Shown: piece by piece, positions 16,509-30,902 of the stretch
Position numbering within the stretch: the first letter of the stretch is position 1
Layout of the letters: every line of letters begins with the position of its first letter
Source: Plasmodium malariae
Lineage: Eukaryota; Apicomplexa; Aconoidasida; Haemosporida; Plasmodiidae
Assembly: GCF_900090045.1 (NCBI RefSeq)
Contig: NC_041778.1
Span: 744,001-808,000, forward strand
Length of the DNA: 64,000 nucleotides
Direction: 5' to 3'
Notes under the pieces: generated by a model
What the model saw: only the letters and a program-made list of their open reading frames with translations
Database searches by the model: none
Told to the model about the DNA's origin: nothing
Position numbers and translations under genes: made by a program

Positions 16509-17580
16509 CTTCTGTTTCCGTTATGCGTAACTGCTATCTATGTTATATGCAAAATGTTATTACTGTAAGTAAGCAAAGGGAATGACAACTGCCCCTTTCC
16601 CAAAAGTATTAACTTTATATTTTTAGCTATAAATGCAAGTAGTTTTATTCACTGTGATTTCTATAAATGTAAAAAGTGTAATTATTATTATTTTGTTTTA
16701 TTTTTTTATCTAATCTACTTCTTATTGAAATATGTATTTAATTCTTTTCCAGTTCTAAAAGGAGACGTTCTAAGTTGAACGTGCATCTATATGATTATTA
16801 ACCTATTCTTGACATACATTACTATACATCTTTTTATATTATTATTACTCATATTTTTTCTCATATATTTTTCTAAAATGAAGCAAATTAGATTAACATT
16901 AACACTAAATAGAATAATTTCACTGCAGTGATATTTGAACATGCAAGGTTTTTATTTTACATAAGTTTACACAAAACGAACTTTTGTAAGAATGGAAAAA
17001 CTAAACTGTAGAACTTGTGAATATCTTCATTCCTTCTGCGCGTTCCATGTGTAATCCTCTTTACAATAAACAACAACAAGTACCAAGTACATCTGAACTA
17101 CAACCGTTAAAGTGGAGTTCGTGAAATTTAAAAAAAAAAAAAAAAATATTTTCAAATACACATATTTTACAGGGGTTGAAATTAAATTTGTGCCAAAGTG
17201 ATTTCAACTAATGAATTTTACTTTTTTATTATATTTTTATTTTATAATTTTTTCCTACTATAGTTTAGCATTCATTATATATCATTGAAGGTTAACGATA
17301 CTGTAGTCCATTATTGGAATTATTATAGGAAATAAAATAAAAAAAAAGAAAAAAGAAAAAAAGAAACCATTACATGCAACAGAGATTCTTACAATTATGA
17401 TAAGAACAATTTTTAGCATAACTAATTAAAATTATAATTTCAATATGCTTTTATATGAACAAAGTAAGAAATTAAATATTTCAAAATTTGAATAATTCTT
17501 CCAAATTGTAGTTCATATTAACATGTATGTCTCCTAAAAATGTTTGCGTTTCATGCTGTTTCTTTCATTCCTCATTGTAG
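16509..17580. other. Intergenic region between gene 4 and pseudogene 5
   Basis: No gene is seen. It is AT-rich with short homopolymers. Pseudogene 5 should have had exons 1 and 2 here, but I cannot recognise remnants by eye. Confidence 0.5.
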
Positions 17581-20039
17581 ATAATCAGTTATAAGTTAGA
17601 AATATATCTCAACGAAATATTAAGTAGACCAACTGCTGCAACACACAAGTACATATTTTTGCAAAGAGGAATAAAAATGCATTTTGGGGTTAAACTAAGA
17701 GTTATTCCATTAAAAGGGACGTTCTTTGTTGTATTCGAAAAAAAGATAAAAGAAAAATATTACATCTATAAATGAATAGCATACTAGAATTACCATCATT
17801 TACTTCAAAATATGAGAAAAATAGTCATTGATCGCTGCATGCGTGTGCATATACCTACACTAAATATATGTATATATATATGTTTTTCTTCTTTTTTGAT
17901 AGTTTCTGTAAATTTGAGGAATCCTTACACTACTGTTTCATTTATCTACAGATATATTCGACTCTGTGTGAGCTAAGAATTTTCTTAGGGGGTACATAGT
18001 TATAGAAAAACAGTACCTAGTGCATTATTTATAGAAAGTAAAAAAATCAATAAGGAATAATATATATATATATATGAATGCCTCTTCTCATATTAGGGAG
18101 AAATATAGTGATATGTAAAATTAACGCCCATGCACAAGATAATACACACACAAAGGTACATCAACTTTACGAACCCGCTGATAACATGTAGAAAGTAATA
18201 TTGCAAAACAGACGATGAGGTAAATTATCAGTTAATAAGCATGGAAGATTTATATACTGGCTTAAAATCAGTAATTACGAAATAGTATAAATTATTAAAA
18301 AAGAAGTAGTCATTTTTAAGATGACGGAAAATTAGTAACTCACTAGTATCCACTACATGATAGCTACAGTAATATTTCTAAATTTTCAAGTGACTCAGAG
18401 GAGTTTGTACATTCTCCTGGCTCCTCAGATACTATGTGCAAAAATAAAGAGTTCTTCAAAAGGAGGAAATATTATAAGCAAAATATATTACAAAAATTAA
18501 TGAAGAGGAACACGGTATAACTCAGTACCATTTTTGCTGTTTGTATCGAAGCTTCCCATAGATATTATTAAATGCTGGAGTGGAAATCATGCCCATGCAA
18601 GTAGTTCGGCTTTATACATAGATGTTAGCACAAAGCAGATAACGCAAATAACGCAAAAATAGCCCATCGGATTTAGGTCATGAGTGTTTCTCAATACTAA
18701 AGATGCAGATAAGTTCCTATGTTTAGGAATTAACCTTTCATAAACTTAAGCAGAAGTCGGAGATGATTATTTTGATAAATAGTATTATTAGACTAATTTG
18801 TGGACAGATTCAAAATTATTATATCATAAGAGTGAATCTAATTTGTTGAAAACTAAAGGATATGACATTCAAGAGAGAGACAAGTTTGACTAAAACAAAG
18901 ATGTATTCGTCGGCATTATGAAGCGCAAAGTTAGGAGTGATGTTTCTGCGCCTGTTTAAGGGAAAAAAATGCTATGGGCCGCAATCTTATTGAAAAGAAG
19001 GTGCATAGTTAATATCACTGGGTATGGTAACTATAATAATAGTAAACGAAGGAATGAAGTTTATGGGTTAGTTAAAAATTGTTGGGGTATGTTAAGCATT
19101 AGTGTGATAACCGAAACCTTAAGGTCGACATGCATGGATCCATTAGGCTATGAGCACGACTTCATCCTCTCTGTTGTTATGTTCAAAATCAATGTGCCTA
19201 TGATTGAATATTTAGCTAATGAGCAACCTGATATGTATAACCTTTACTTAAAAAGTTATCCCAATTCTTAGAAGTAATTTCTATTATTAGTACTTCAATC
19301 CAGAGAAAGATTTAGTCGCTCGAAAAATGGAAAAGATTTAGTTGAAATTTATATATAATTAAGACTAAAATGAAATAGGAAGAGGTAAATAACAAGAAAT
19401 AGATGAAGCATGAGAAGCATCTAGAGTAGCAGTTACAGTATGAGAAGGATTTCAAGCTTGGGTAAGAGAAGCAGATATGGCATAAAAAAATAGCACATCA
19501 AGACGAGGAAGGTGGACAAACGGCTGAAGAGAAAAAATTGCAGACAGAACAAGTACAGTATAATTTATTTCAAGCTAGAACAGCAAGTATAAGGCTCACC
19601 AACGATACCGTTGTCACGAGAAATATCTACATAGAAACCAACGGAATTACTACGAACATGATTATTGGTATCATTAAAGATGTTCAGGGAAGCGAAAGAA
19701 GCAAGCAGAATAATTGACGGCAACATGGTGGTATAGTGTAGTTCATCCGTGAAATCAACTGTTGAGGAGGTTGATATATAAGGCATTTTTTAAAACACAT
19801 TAAAAAGTGTGCAGTAAAATTGGTTCTAACTTTAAGTATGAAACTGATTATGCTACTGGTGATGTTCATGTTTGTTCAGGCTCTTATGCAGTACATGCCG
19901 AGAAGCAAGAAGAATGTTTTCAATTTTGTGAAGCCAATTGGAATATGCGCGTAAGTATATAATTTAACGTAGATATTATTTAACTCAAAAGAGAGAAACA
20001 AGTGTATTGCTTCTTTTTTTTTTTTTTTTTTATACATAA
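17581..20039 (+). pseudogene. Decayed SERA pseudogene (pseudogene 5)
   Basis: The exon 3 remnant starts at 17581 after a TAG acceptor (DNQL...RPTAATHKYI-like). The exon 4 remnant has many stops and frameshifts. Recognisable pieces are [16 protein letters not shown] near 18590, an HKSESNLLKTKGYDIQE-like segment near 18825, and an open patch at 18999-19271 reading [19 protein letters not shown] and YEHDFILSVVMFKINVP. The C-terminal domain remnant VHVCSGSYAVHAEKQEECFQFCEANWN lies near 19865. The gene ends in a poly-T run at the CFFC position and a stop near 20037. In the open patch the catalytic Asn motif reads KNCWG instead of RNSWG. Not functional. Confidence 0.85.
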
Positions 20040-20628
20040 AATGGTTTTACTTCGAATGTGCTAAACGAAAAGTTACATATAATTTGCATTATGGAATATA
20101 ATTAAATATTTAATACGAAACAATGTTTGAAGTGTTCATAATATTTTTAAAAATGGGGAAAGCATATGCTTTTCATTCTTTTTTCCAAGTATTTTTTTTC
20201 ATATACATTCAACACGTGATACAGCTGATAGTAGTATTAATATAAATATGTGCATAATTTATTTTGCTATTTTTCCCATTCGTCGCTTTCCTTTTAATTT
20301 AACTTTATTTTACACTATTTTATTTTAGATTGTTTCTTTTTTGGAACTTTTAAACAATTGGGGCATCCAATTTTGCACATATAATTAAGAAAAAAATTGT
20401 TTTCCTAAAAAAGGAAATACATTATACTGTAATATACGCAAATATATTCTTTCGTCCATGTCCACTTTACAACTAATATGTACATATATATGTATGTGTT
20501 AAGAAGATATACGGCACATGAATATTCTGGACACGGAATAATTATGACATTCTCATTGAAACGGTAAAAAGTTCAGAATACACACTCACAAAGTTAATAC
20601 AAAATAGTGCATTAGTTGTAGCACAATA

Positions 20629-20662
<34 letters not shown>

Positions 20663-20893
20663 GTACATTTATTTTTTTTCCTAAGGCGAAACGATCTTTA
20701 GCAAAAACATTTAAAACTTAAAAGAAATTGTTTATTTTTTAAAATTAAAATATTAAATTTTTTTCAGAAAGTAGAAAAAAAAAAAAAAAAAAAAAGCAAA
20801 CAACAAAATACAAAAAACAAAAATCAAATATGATAAGTAAATATTATAAAAAATAGATTTCTGCGACACTATATATTAATTCTGTACAACAAA
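20040..20893. other. Intergenic region upstream of gene 6
   Basis: No gene is seen. It is AT-rich, with a TATATA run at about 20636-20662 and poly-A near 20776-20796. It presumably holds the 5' UTR and promoter of gene 6. Confidence 0.5.
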
Positions 20894-21857
20894 ATGAAGA
20901 CTCGTATTACTCTCTTTCTTGTACTATGTAAGTTGAAAAAATAAGAAATATATTGAATAAAGTTGTAAAAAATAGTTTTTTAAAAAAATAATAAATTGTG
21001 AATATGATGAGAAGAATAAATGAAAAAATGAAATAATATAATGACTGAATTTTTTGTTTGCACTAAAATGCAACATTTTAGAATAAAAATAAGTCTTTTA
21101 TAAGTTAACGTGTGTTTTTATATACTATATTTTTATGACAAATTTTACGCAGATATAGTTTTGGGTAAAATTATAACAGAGTGTACAGAAAAACCTCCCG
21201 AGGCACCTGTTCTTCCCAAGGATGGGAATACTGCAAGTTCTGGTACCGGAAGTACAAGCTCACAAACTCCTTTACCTTCTCAACCTCCTCCAACTGGAAG
21301 TCTGCCTTCCGCTTCCCCAGGTGTACCACTTACACCAGAACCTGCAAAGCAAGAAGCCTCAGATAGAGAAACTGAAACTTTATCACAAGGAAAAGATCTG
21401 CCTAATGAAGTAGCTACCAATGGGGGTAACACAAATGGAGGAACTCCGCCACCTAATGCACCTGAAACTGCAAATACCCCAAATATAATTCTGGTAAAGT
21501 CTGCATTACTAAAAGATTATAACGGGGTAAAAATTACAGGGCCATGTAAGGCAAAGTTTCATCTGTTCCTCGTTCCTCATATAACTATTGAAGTTGAAAC
21601 AGAAAACAATAAGATAATACTTAAGTCAAAATTGGACGAATTAAAAAAAAAAAAAAAAGGACAATCGATCGATCAAGATTTAAATAAAAATTTAGAATTT
21701 GAAAAAAATAAAGATAACTTAAAAAACACTTGTACGAATGGGAAAACTTTTAAATTTGTTGTATACACGGAAGGGAATACATTAACTCTTAAATGGATGG
21801 TTTACGACACTGAAATTGCAGCGAGTACAAGTAATTAAAAAAAAAAAAAAAAATAGA

Positions 21858-21898
<41 letters not shown>

Positions 21899-24763
21899 CA
21901 ATAACAATAACAATAACAGTTATAATTAATATTATAATGATAATTATAAAGATGACAAAGTAAAAGTAAATTTTTGAATGAAATGAAATTTACACCTTAC
22001 TTTTAGTTTTAACCATTAATACATATGCATGGCCTTATCATTTATTTTCATATATTGCTCTCGTAATAATATTCGTATTTCATGTTCGTTCCTTTTTATT
22101 TCACGTTAGAGAAAAATGTTGACATGAGAAAATATCTTATGAAAAACTTAGATCGACCAATTACTGCAATCCAAGTATACAGTTCAGAAGCAAATGCAAA
22201 AACATTTTTAGTTGAAAGCAAGGGGTACTCTATAAAAAGTAACATGCCTGGTTAGTCATATAAAACAAAGGAGTGGAAAGGAATAATGACGCGTGTACAT
22301 CGTTTTAGCATTGTTATTATACCTTTCGAATAATTACATAAAATTCTCCAATCTGCTACATGTATATGTATATATATATATCTATATCTATATCTATATA
22401 CATATATGTATATATGTTTATATTTACATGAGTGCTATACATTTTTACACATACTTGAAATATTCCTTTTTTTCCTTTCAGAAATGTGTGAACTAATAGC
22501 AATCAATTGTTTTCTGAGTGGTAATATAGACATAGACAAATGCTATCAGTGTACATTATTGACAGAACACGCAGATAAGAATAATGAATGTTTCAAATAT
22601 GTATCTTCTGAAGTTAAGGATAAATTTAATGAAATAAAAGCTAAGGGGCAAGATGATGAAAACCCTACGCATATAGAGCTTACTCAAGTGATTGACAATA
22701 TATTGAAAAAGATGTACAAGATGGATGAGAACAATAATATGCAATTAATAATATTTGAAGGATTAGATGATAAATTAAAATCTGAGTTAATAAACTATTG
22801 CAAATTGATAAAGGAGATAGACACAAGCGGAGCGTTAGAAAACTACGAAATGGGCAACGAAACGGACATCTTCAACAATTTAACAACGTTGCTACAAACA
22901 CATGCAGAAGAAACATATTCCTCATTACAGCATAAGCTAACAAACGCAGCGATATGTATGAAGAATGTAAATGATTGGATAAAGAACAAAACAGGATTAA
23001 TACTTCCTGTATTATCATATAATACAATTGAAAACCAAGGAAATCCATTGAGCTCTGAACAATCTGAGGTGGAGGATAATAAAACTGGTACTGAAAATAC
23101 TGAAAATGGTAATTATGATGGGGTTATTAATTTAGTTTCACTTGAAGAGAGTAATGTTAATACTTCTCATGTTACAGATACAATGTATTGCAATGAAGAC
23201 TATTGTGATAGATGGAAAGATAAGAATAGTTGCGTTTCAAAGATTGAAACAAAGGATCAGGGAAATTGTGCAACATCTTGGATATTTGCATCTAAGGTAC
23301 ATCTCGAAACTATTAGATGTATGAAGGGTTATGAACATGCGAGCAGTTCGGCATTATACGTTGCCAATTGTGCGAATAAAGAGGCTAAGGATAAGTGTCA
23401 TGTTGGATCGAACCCATTAGAATTTCTTAAAATTATCGATGAAAATAAGTTCCTACCTTTAGAAGTAAACCTTCCATATTCATATGCAAAAGTTGGTAAT
23501 GCGTGTCCGAATCCCCAGAATCACTGGACGAATTTATGGGCAAATGTAGAATTATTAGATTCTAAAGATGAGCCCAATTCATTAGGGGCTAAAGGATATA
23601 CCGCCTATGAGAGTGACAAATTTAAGGGAAACATAGATGCATTCATCAACATAATAAAGCATGAAATTATGCATAAAGGGTCTGTGATTGCCTATGTAAA
23701 GGCAAAAAGTGTAATGGGTTATAACCTTAACGGAAAGAAGGTGCTTAACGTATGTGGTGATAAAAATCCTGACCATGCAGTAAATATCATTGGGTGGGGT
23801 AACTACATAAATATTGAAGGGAATGAAAAACCTTACTGGATAATCAAAAACAGCTGGGGAAAATACTGGGGTGACGACGGAAATTTTAAGGTCGACATGT
23901 ATGGCTCAGAACAATGTGAACATAATTTCATCCACTCTGTTGCAATATTCAACATTGATATGCCAATGGATGATGTTACTGCAGAGAAGGATGCTGGATT
24001 ATACAACTATTTTCTTAAAACCTCCCCCGATTTTTATAATAATCTTTATAATAAGAACTTTAACCAAGAAACATATAATGCTTCATACAACGAAAAGGCG
24101 TTAGCTGGAAACTCTGAGATTTATGGTTCAGAGGAAGCAGCGGAGGCATCCCAATTAGCAGGAGCAGCAGTATCACCAGTATCACCAGCAAAAGAGGAAG
24201 TACCACCAAAACATCCAGAAGAAGTACTATCAACAACACAACCAAGAGCATCAACAGCAGCATCAGGAGAACAAACATTATCGCCAACACCAGTATCACC
24301 ACCATCAGCACCAGTACCACCATCAGCACCAGTACCAACATCAACACCAGTATCAACATCAGCACCAGTACCAACATCAGCACCAGTACCAACATCAACA
24401 CCAGTATCAACATCAGCACCAGTACCAACATCAACATCAGGACAAGCACCACAAACATCAGCAGTGAAAGCTGAAGTCGCTACTACACCAAAGAGTACAA
24501 CAGTTGCGGATGTTAAAGTATTTCATGTACTAAAATATATTAAGAATACTAAGGTAAAAATGAATTTGGTTAAATATAACACACGTGCGGCTATTGATGC
24601 TGATCACGTTTGTTCAAGGTCTTATTCAGCAGATCAAGACAAACTAGAAGATTGTATTAAATTCTGTGAAAGCAACTGGAATGAATGTATGGGGGAAATT
24701 TCACCTGGATATTGTTTAACCCAAAAGAGGGGAAAAAATGATTGTTTTTTCTGTTATATATAA
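20894..24763 (+). CDS. SERA: Serine-type SERA (gene 6), intact, 1044 aa
   Basis: Exons 20894-20927, 21153-21830, 22110-22250 and 22482-24763; total 3135 nt, in frame. The signal peptide begins MKTRITLFLVL and continues YIVLGKIITEC. Exon 2 is Pro/Thr/Asn-rich, then SALLKDYNGVKITGPC...LTLKWMVYD. Exon 4 has the Cys-rich N-domain, SUB1-like KGQ/DDEN, the papain-like domain with DQGNCATSW (Ser codon 23276-23278), [24 protein letters not shown], and the second SUB1-like site IYGS/EEA. A Pro/Ser/Thr/Ala/Val repeat linker and the C-terminal domain ending CFFCYI follow. The stretch from about 23272 to 23630 is almost identical to genes 3, 8 and 9. Serine-type, so probably without classical cysteine protease activity. 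Confidence 0.93.
21843..21925. repeat. AAT trinucleotide repeat in intron 2 of gene 6
   Basis: About 16 AAT units follow a poly-A run, then ACAATA-type variants. It lies within the intron 21831-22109. Confidence 0.85.
24286..24445 (+). repeat. Pro/Ser/Thr/Ala coding repeat in gene 6
   Basis: Imperfect tandem repeat of a CCAGTATCAACATCAGCA-type unit coding PVSTSA, PVPTSA and PVPTST variants. It sits between the second SUB1-like site and the C-terminal Cys-rich domain, the position where other paralogs carry unrelated repeats. Confidence 0.85.
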
Positions 24764-25612
24764 AGAGTGTTTTTAACAGGAATAAATGTCAAACGAGAAG
24801 CGATTATCTGTTTGGAAGAATAAATAACATTGGGTTATTATTAAGAAATAATATTAAATTTTTTATGGTTTACTTTAAAAATTGATTAAAAATGCAATTT
24901 TTTTTTATTTTTTTGATTTTTAATTTTTTTTTTGTGGACACACATATATTTAAAATATTTTTGTTATAATTTTGCGTAGTTCTAAATTTAGCACGTACCT
25001 AAATTGATTTTTATTTTGAAATATTTTAAGCTGTATTGCTTCTTTTTTTTTTTTTTTTTTTTTTTTTTACATTTAATTTTGTTGAAACTATTTGATAATT
25101 AAAACAATCATTTGATCAAATAGACTAAAAGTGTTTCATTATTTTTTTTTTGAAAATAACTTATTTAACGTAAATAAATGGACATAAAAAAAATATATTT
25201 ATGTAAAGAAGAAGAATACAATGCATTGTATTATATTTATGCGTACTAAAACATTTTTTCTTTAATATATACATGTGCACACACATATTTTTTATTTTTA
25301 TGTTATTTTAAAATTAATAATTTTTTTAAATTTTGCATATTGCACATCAGGAGAGCTTATTCAAAATCTGCTCAAATTGTTGATCTAAAATGTATCCTTA
25401 TATATGTGTAGTATACATAAGCATATATATATTTATGCACATATGCATATAATATATGGGGGTATTTTTTTAAGTGAAATATCTGTTTAGTAATGGTTGT
25501 TTTTAACTTAGAGTGTTTTCATTTTTCTTTAAGAAATATAGATTTAAAATTATTTTAAGTAATAGGAAATGGTTTTAAACACAAACATATAATTAAACAA
25601 AAAAAGTAAAAA

Positions 25613-25643
<31 letters not shown>

Positions 25644-25728
25644 TACATAAGGAATAAGTATGTGTAACACGATAATAATTGTAAGATAAAAGTCTTTAGA
25701 CAATTTTATTCAAATTAGAGTCAACAAT
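24764..25728. other. Intergenic region between genes 6 and 7
   Basis: No gene is seen. It contains long poly-T runs (about 25041-25069), poly-A and a TATATA run near 25620-25646. Confidence 0.5.
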
Positions 25729-28700
25729 ATGAAGTCTCTTATACCCCTCCTTTTGATAACATGTAAATAAAAAAAATTAAAAAAATCTTTATGAAAAATG
25801 CTAAAATGACGATTAGCGAGTGTAATGCGAGTGGAAATATTCGTATTATGGCTGAAAATGAAAAAAAAAAAAAAAAAAAAAAAAAAATGAAAGGAAAGTT
25901 AAGCATAACGAAGGAAAAGTAATAGGAATGCACTTTTTTTAAACCAAAATTGTGTTCTTTAAAAATGTAAATTCCTGTGTCCAGTTCAGTAAATACGATT
26001 TCATTTTTTTTTTTTTTTTTTTTTTTGCCTTTTAAATGAATATAATACAGATACTGTAGTTAGTAAGAACGTAGTAATATGTGCTAATGATACAGTTACC
26101 TCCGTTACACCACCAAAAGAAGTATTGAACACAAGTAATAGCCTTAAAACAACTCTTCCAGCAGCACAACCTGATGCTAAAAATGGAAATGAAGATACAG
26201 GAAGAGTCGACACAAATGTAACAACAATAATGACGAATCCTGAAAACAGTGATAAAGTAAAATCTGCATTTTTGAAAAATGAAACTGGGGTGAAGCTTAA
26301 TGGTGTATGTGGTGCAGAAGTAGGAATATTTCTGGTTCCTCATATATACATATATCTTCAAACAAAAGACACAAATATACAATTACAGTCAGAGTTAATA
26401 CCAATAGATAAAACAATCATACTGGACAAAGGTACGTTAAAAAATAAATGTTCAGAAGATAAAACAAAAACGTTTAAATTTGTGGCATATATTAAAGACA
26501 ATATATTAACGCTTAAATGGAAAGTATACCCACCTAAACCTGCCCCCAGTGAAGGTAATTAAGAAAAAGAAGTAAAAATGGTGTTAAAAAAAAGTAAAAG
26601 TAAATCAATTCAGTAAAATTACTGGGACCCCTTTTCTTATACTTCTAACCGTATGTTCACGCTGAATTATCAAGATGATAAACACATTTCAAACTATTAT
26701 TTAGCTAGATACTTCAGCTAATACGTTCAGATATTTATACCCAATTATTTTTCAATTTATTTATTCATATTTTATATAATTATTCACAATTATATATATT
26801 TATATATATATATGTGTTAGATAACATCATGGACGTAAGGAAATTTAGAATACCTACCTTAGATGTGCCAATATCCTCAATACAAGTACATACATGGATA
26901 GGCAGTAATCGCTCCTACATACTTGAAAGTAAAAATTATGCAATAAAAAAAGGAATTCCAGGTTAGATTAATAAAACGAAAATGTAAAATAATAATATGC
27001 GGGTTTCTTTCAGTTGTTTCTCCTTTAACACTTTTATAAAACCATTTTTTCCCCCTATCATAATGTTACTGAGCTATTTGTATGTGTTATGTTCTACTAT
27101 TGTGCTCCATATCGTTTGGATTAGTTTTATTTTATTATTTTATTTTTTTTTCTTATTCTGATTTAATTTCACTTCAACTTGATTCGTTTCACATCATTTT
27201 TACTTCTTCTTTTTTAGAAAAATGTGAAACAATAGCTACAAATTGCTTTTTGAGTGGATTCACAGATATTGAAAAATGCTATAAATGTACCTTGAGAGTA
27301 AGGGGAGAACAGCATTCTGATGTGTGTTATAAATTTATTTCTAAGGTGGAGGATACACAAAAGGATGCGGACATTCTCACTGCAGGTAGCAGTGAAGACT
27401 CTGATGAATACAAACTTAAAGAGTCCATTGATAATATATTGAATCTAATATACAAAACAGATGTGAATAATAATAAAGAATTGATAAAATTGGAAGAGTT
27501 AGATAATACCTTAAAAATGGAATTAATAAACTATTGCAATTTACTGAAGCAGGTAGATATGAGTGGAACTTTGGAAAATCACGAATTAGCTAACGATATA
27601 GAAACGTACAACAATTTAACGAAATTATTAATAAAACATGATAATGAGAAAAAAACTTCATTACATGATAAACTAAAAAATCCAGCGATATGCATGAAAA
27701 ATGTACATGAATGGATAAAAAATAGAAGAGGATTAGTATTGCCTCAAATGACATATAAAAATGTGGCAGATATTAATAATGTACACCTTAATCAAAATGA
27801 GGAACTACAAGATAGTAATAATACAAGTAGAAATATATACAAAGAAGGGAATAATGAAATCATCGATTTAACCGATAATAAAAATAAGAATGTTGACGCT
27901 TCTCATTTTACAGATAGTATGTTTTGTAATGATGAATATTGTGATAGATTGAAGGATAAGAATAGCTGCGTTTCAAAAATAGAAGTACAAGATCAGGGAA
28001 ATTGCTCAATATCTTGGATATTTGCATCTAAGTTGCATTTAGAAAGTATTAAATGCATGAAAGGGTATGAACATGGAAGCATTTCGGCTTTATACGTAGC
28101 TAACTGTGCAAACAAAGAAGCCATGGATAAATATCATGTTGGATCTAATCCACTAGAATTTCTTAAAATAATTGATGATAAAAAGTTTCTTCCTTTAGAA
28201 TATAACCTCCCATACGCATATGCAAAAGTTGGTAATGACTGTCCGAATCCACAGAAACACTGGACGAATTTATGGACAGGTGCAAAATTAGTAGATTCTA
28301 AAAATGAGCCCAATTCGTTGGGGGCTAAAGGATATACCGCCTATGAGAGTGATAAATTTAGGGGAAACATGGACACGTTTATCAAAAAAATAAAGCATGA
28401 AGTTATGCACAAAGGATCTGTAATTGCTTATGTAAAAGTAGAAAATGTAATGGGTTATGATCTTAACGGAAAGAAGGTGCTTAGCGTATGTGGTGATAAA
28501 AATGCTGATCACGCGGTAAACATCATTGGATGGGGAAACTACATAAACGATGAAGGAAAGAAGAAGTCTTACTGGATAGTCAGAAATAGCTGGGGTAAGT
28601 ACTGGGGTGACGACGGAAACTTTAAGGTCGACATACATGGCCCGGAAGAATGTGAACACAATTTCATTCACACTGTTGCAATGTTCAACATAGATATGCC

Positions 28701-29526
28701 AGTGGCCCAAGTTGTTAAGAACAAGGATGCTGAAATATTTAATTATTATGGAAAAACATCCCCCGATTTTTTTAGTAATTTATACTATAAAAGTTTGGAA
28801 TCAGTAAAGAATAGTAATTCAAGCGGTGGAACATTCTTAGGACAAAATTCGATGGTGCACGGAAACTCAGGGTCAGATACTAAAGCACAAGAAGTATCAG
28901 CATCATCATCATCATCATCAACAACAACAACAACAGGAGAGGAAGGTACAAATCATCATCAAACATCACCTGTTGTAGGAGGAGCAGCAGGAGGAACCGA
29001 AGATACAACAGGAAAGCAAACATTGCCTACAGAAGAAAGCGCAACAGTAGAAAAACAGGACGGTGCAACAGAGAAGGAAGTATCACCACCAGCAACAGGA
29101 ACAGTAAAGGGAACAACATCAGGTGAACCATCAGCAGCACTGTCAAAAGGAGGAGATACAGTTCCAACAGTAAATGACCCATCAAAAGAAGAAGTAGCAG
29201 GAAACGGTAAAGGAACACAGGGAAGTCAAGCGAATAAAGGAGCTAATAGTGTTGAAAATGCAGCATCCTCTGAATCGATTGAAATAATACATATTTTAAA
29301 ACACATTAAAAATTCCAATGTAAAAATGGGTTTGGTTAAATACGACCATGAATATGAAGTTGGAGAGCACTCATGTATGAGGACCTCTTCAACAAATCCA
29401 GAGAAGCATAGTGATTGTGTAAAATTTTGTAAAGAAAAATTCGAAGAATGTGAAAAGGAACCTATACCTGGAATCTGTTTAGCAAACTTGTATAAATCAG
29501 ATGACTGTTTTTTCTGTTATGTATAA
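25729..29526 (+). CDS. SERA: Serine-type SERA (gene 7), intact frame, 995 aa
   Basis: Exons 25729-25762 (MKSLIPLLLIT), 26051-26554, 26821-26961 and 27218-29526; total 2988 nt, in frame. Exon 2 is the shortest of the intact set, ending SAFLKNETGVKLNGVC...LTLKWKVYPP. Exon 4 has the Cys-rich N-domain, SUB1-like TAGS/SED, the papain-like domain with DQGNCSISW (Ser codon 28012-28014), [24 protein letters not shown] and the second SUB1-like site VHGN/SGS. A Ser/Thr/Glu-rich linker and the C-terminus ending CFFCYV follow. Two odd residues: CDRLKDK, where the other serine-type genes and genes 11 and 12 have CDRWKDK, and DKYHVGSNP, where close paralogs have DKCHVGSNP, so a conserved Cys is lost. This may mark relaxed constraint. 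Confidence 0.92.

Positions 29527-30902
<1,376 letters not shown>

Noticed and set aside
28288..28710. Minus-strand open frame of 140 codons within the gene 7 exon 4 (similar ones in genes 1, 3, 8 and 9)
   Set aside because: It recurs because the sense strand is conserved; codon bias and homology support only the + strand.
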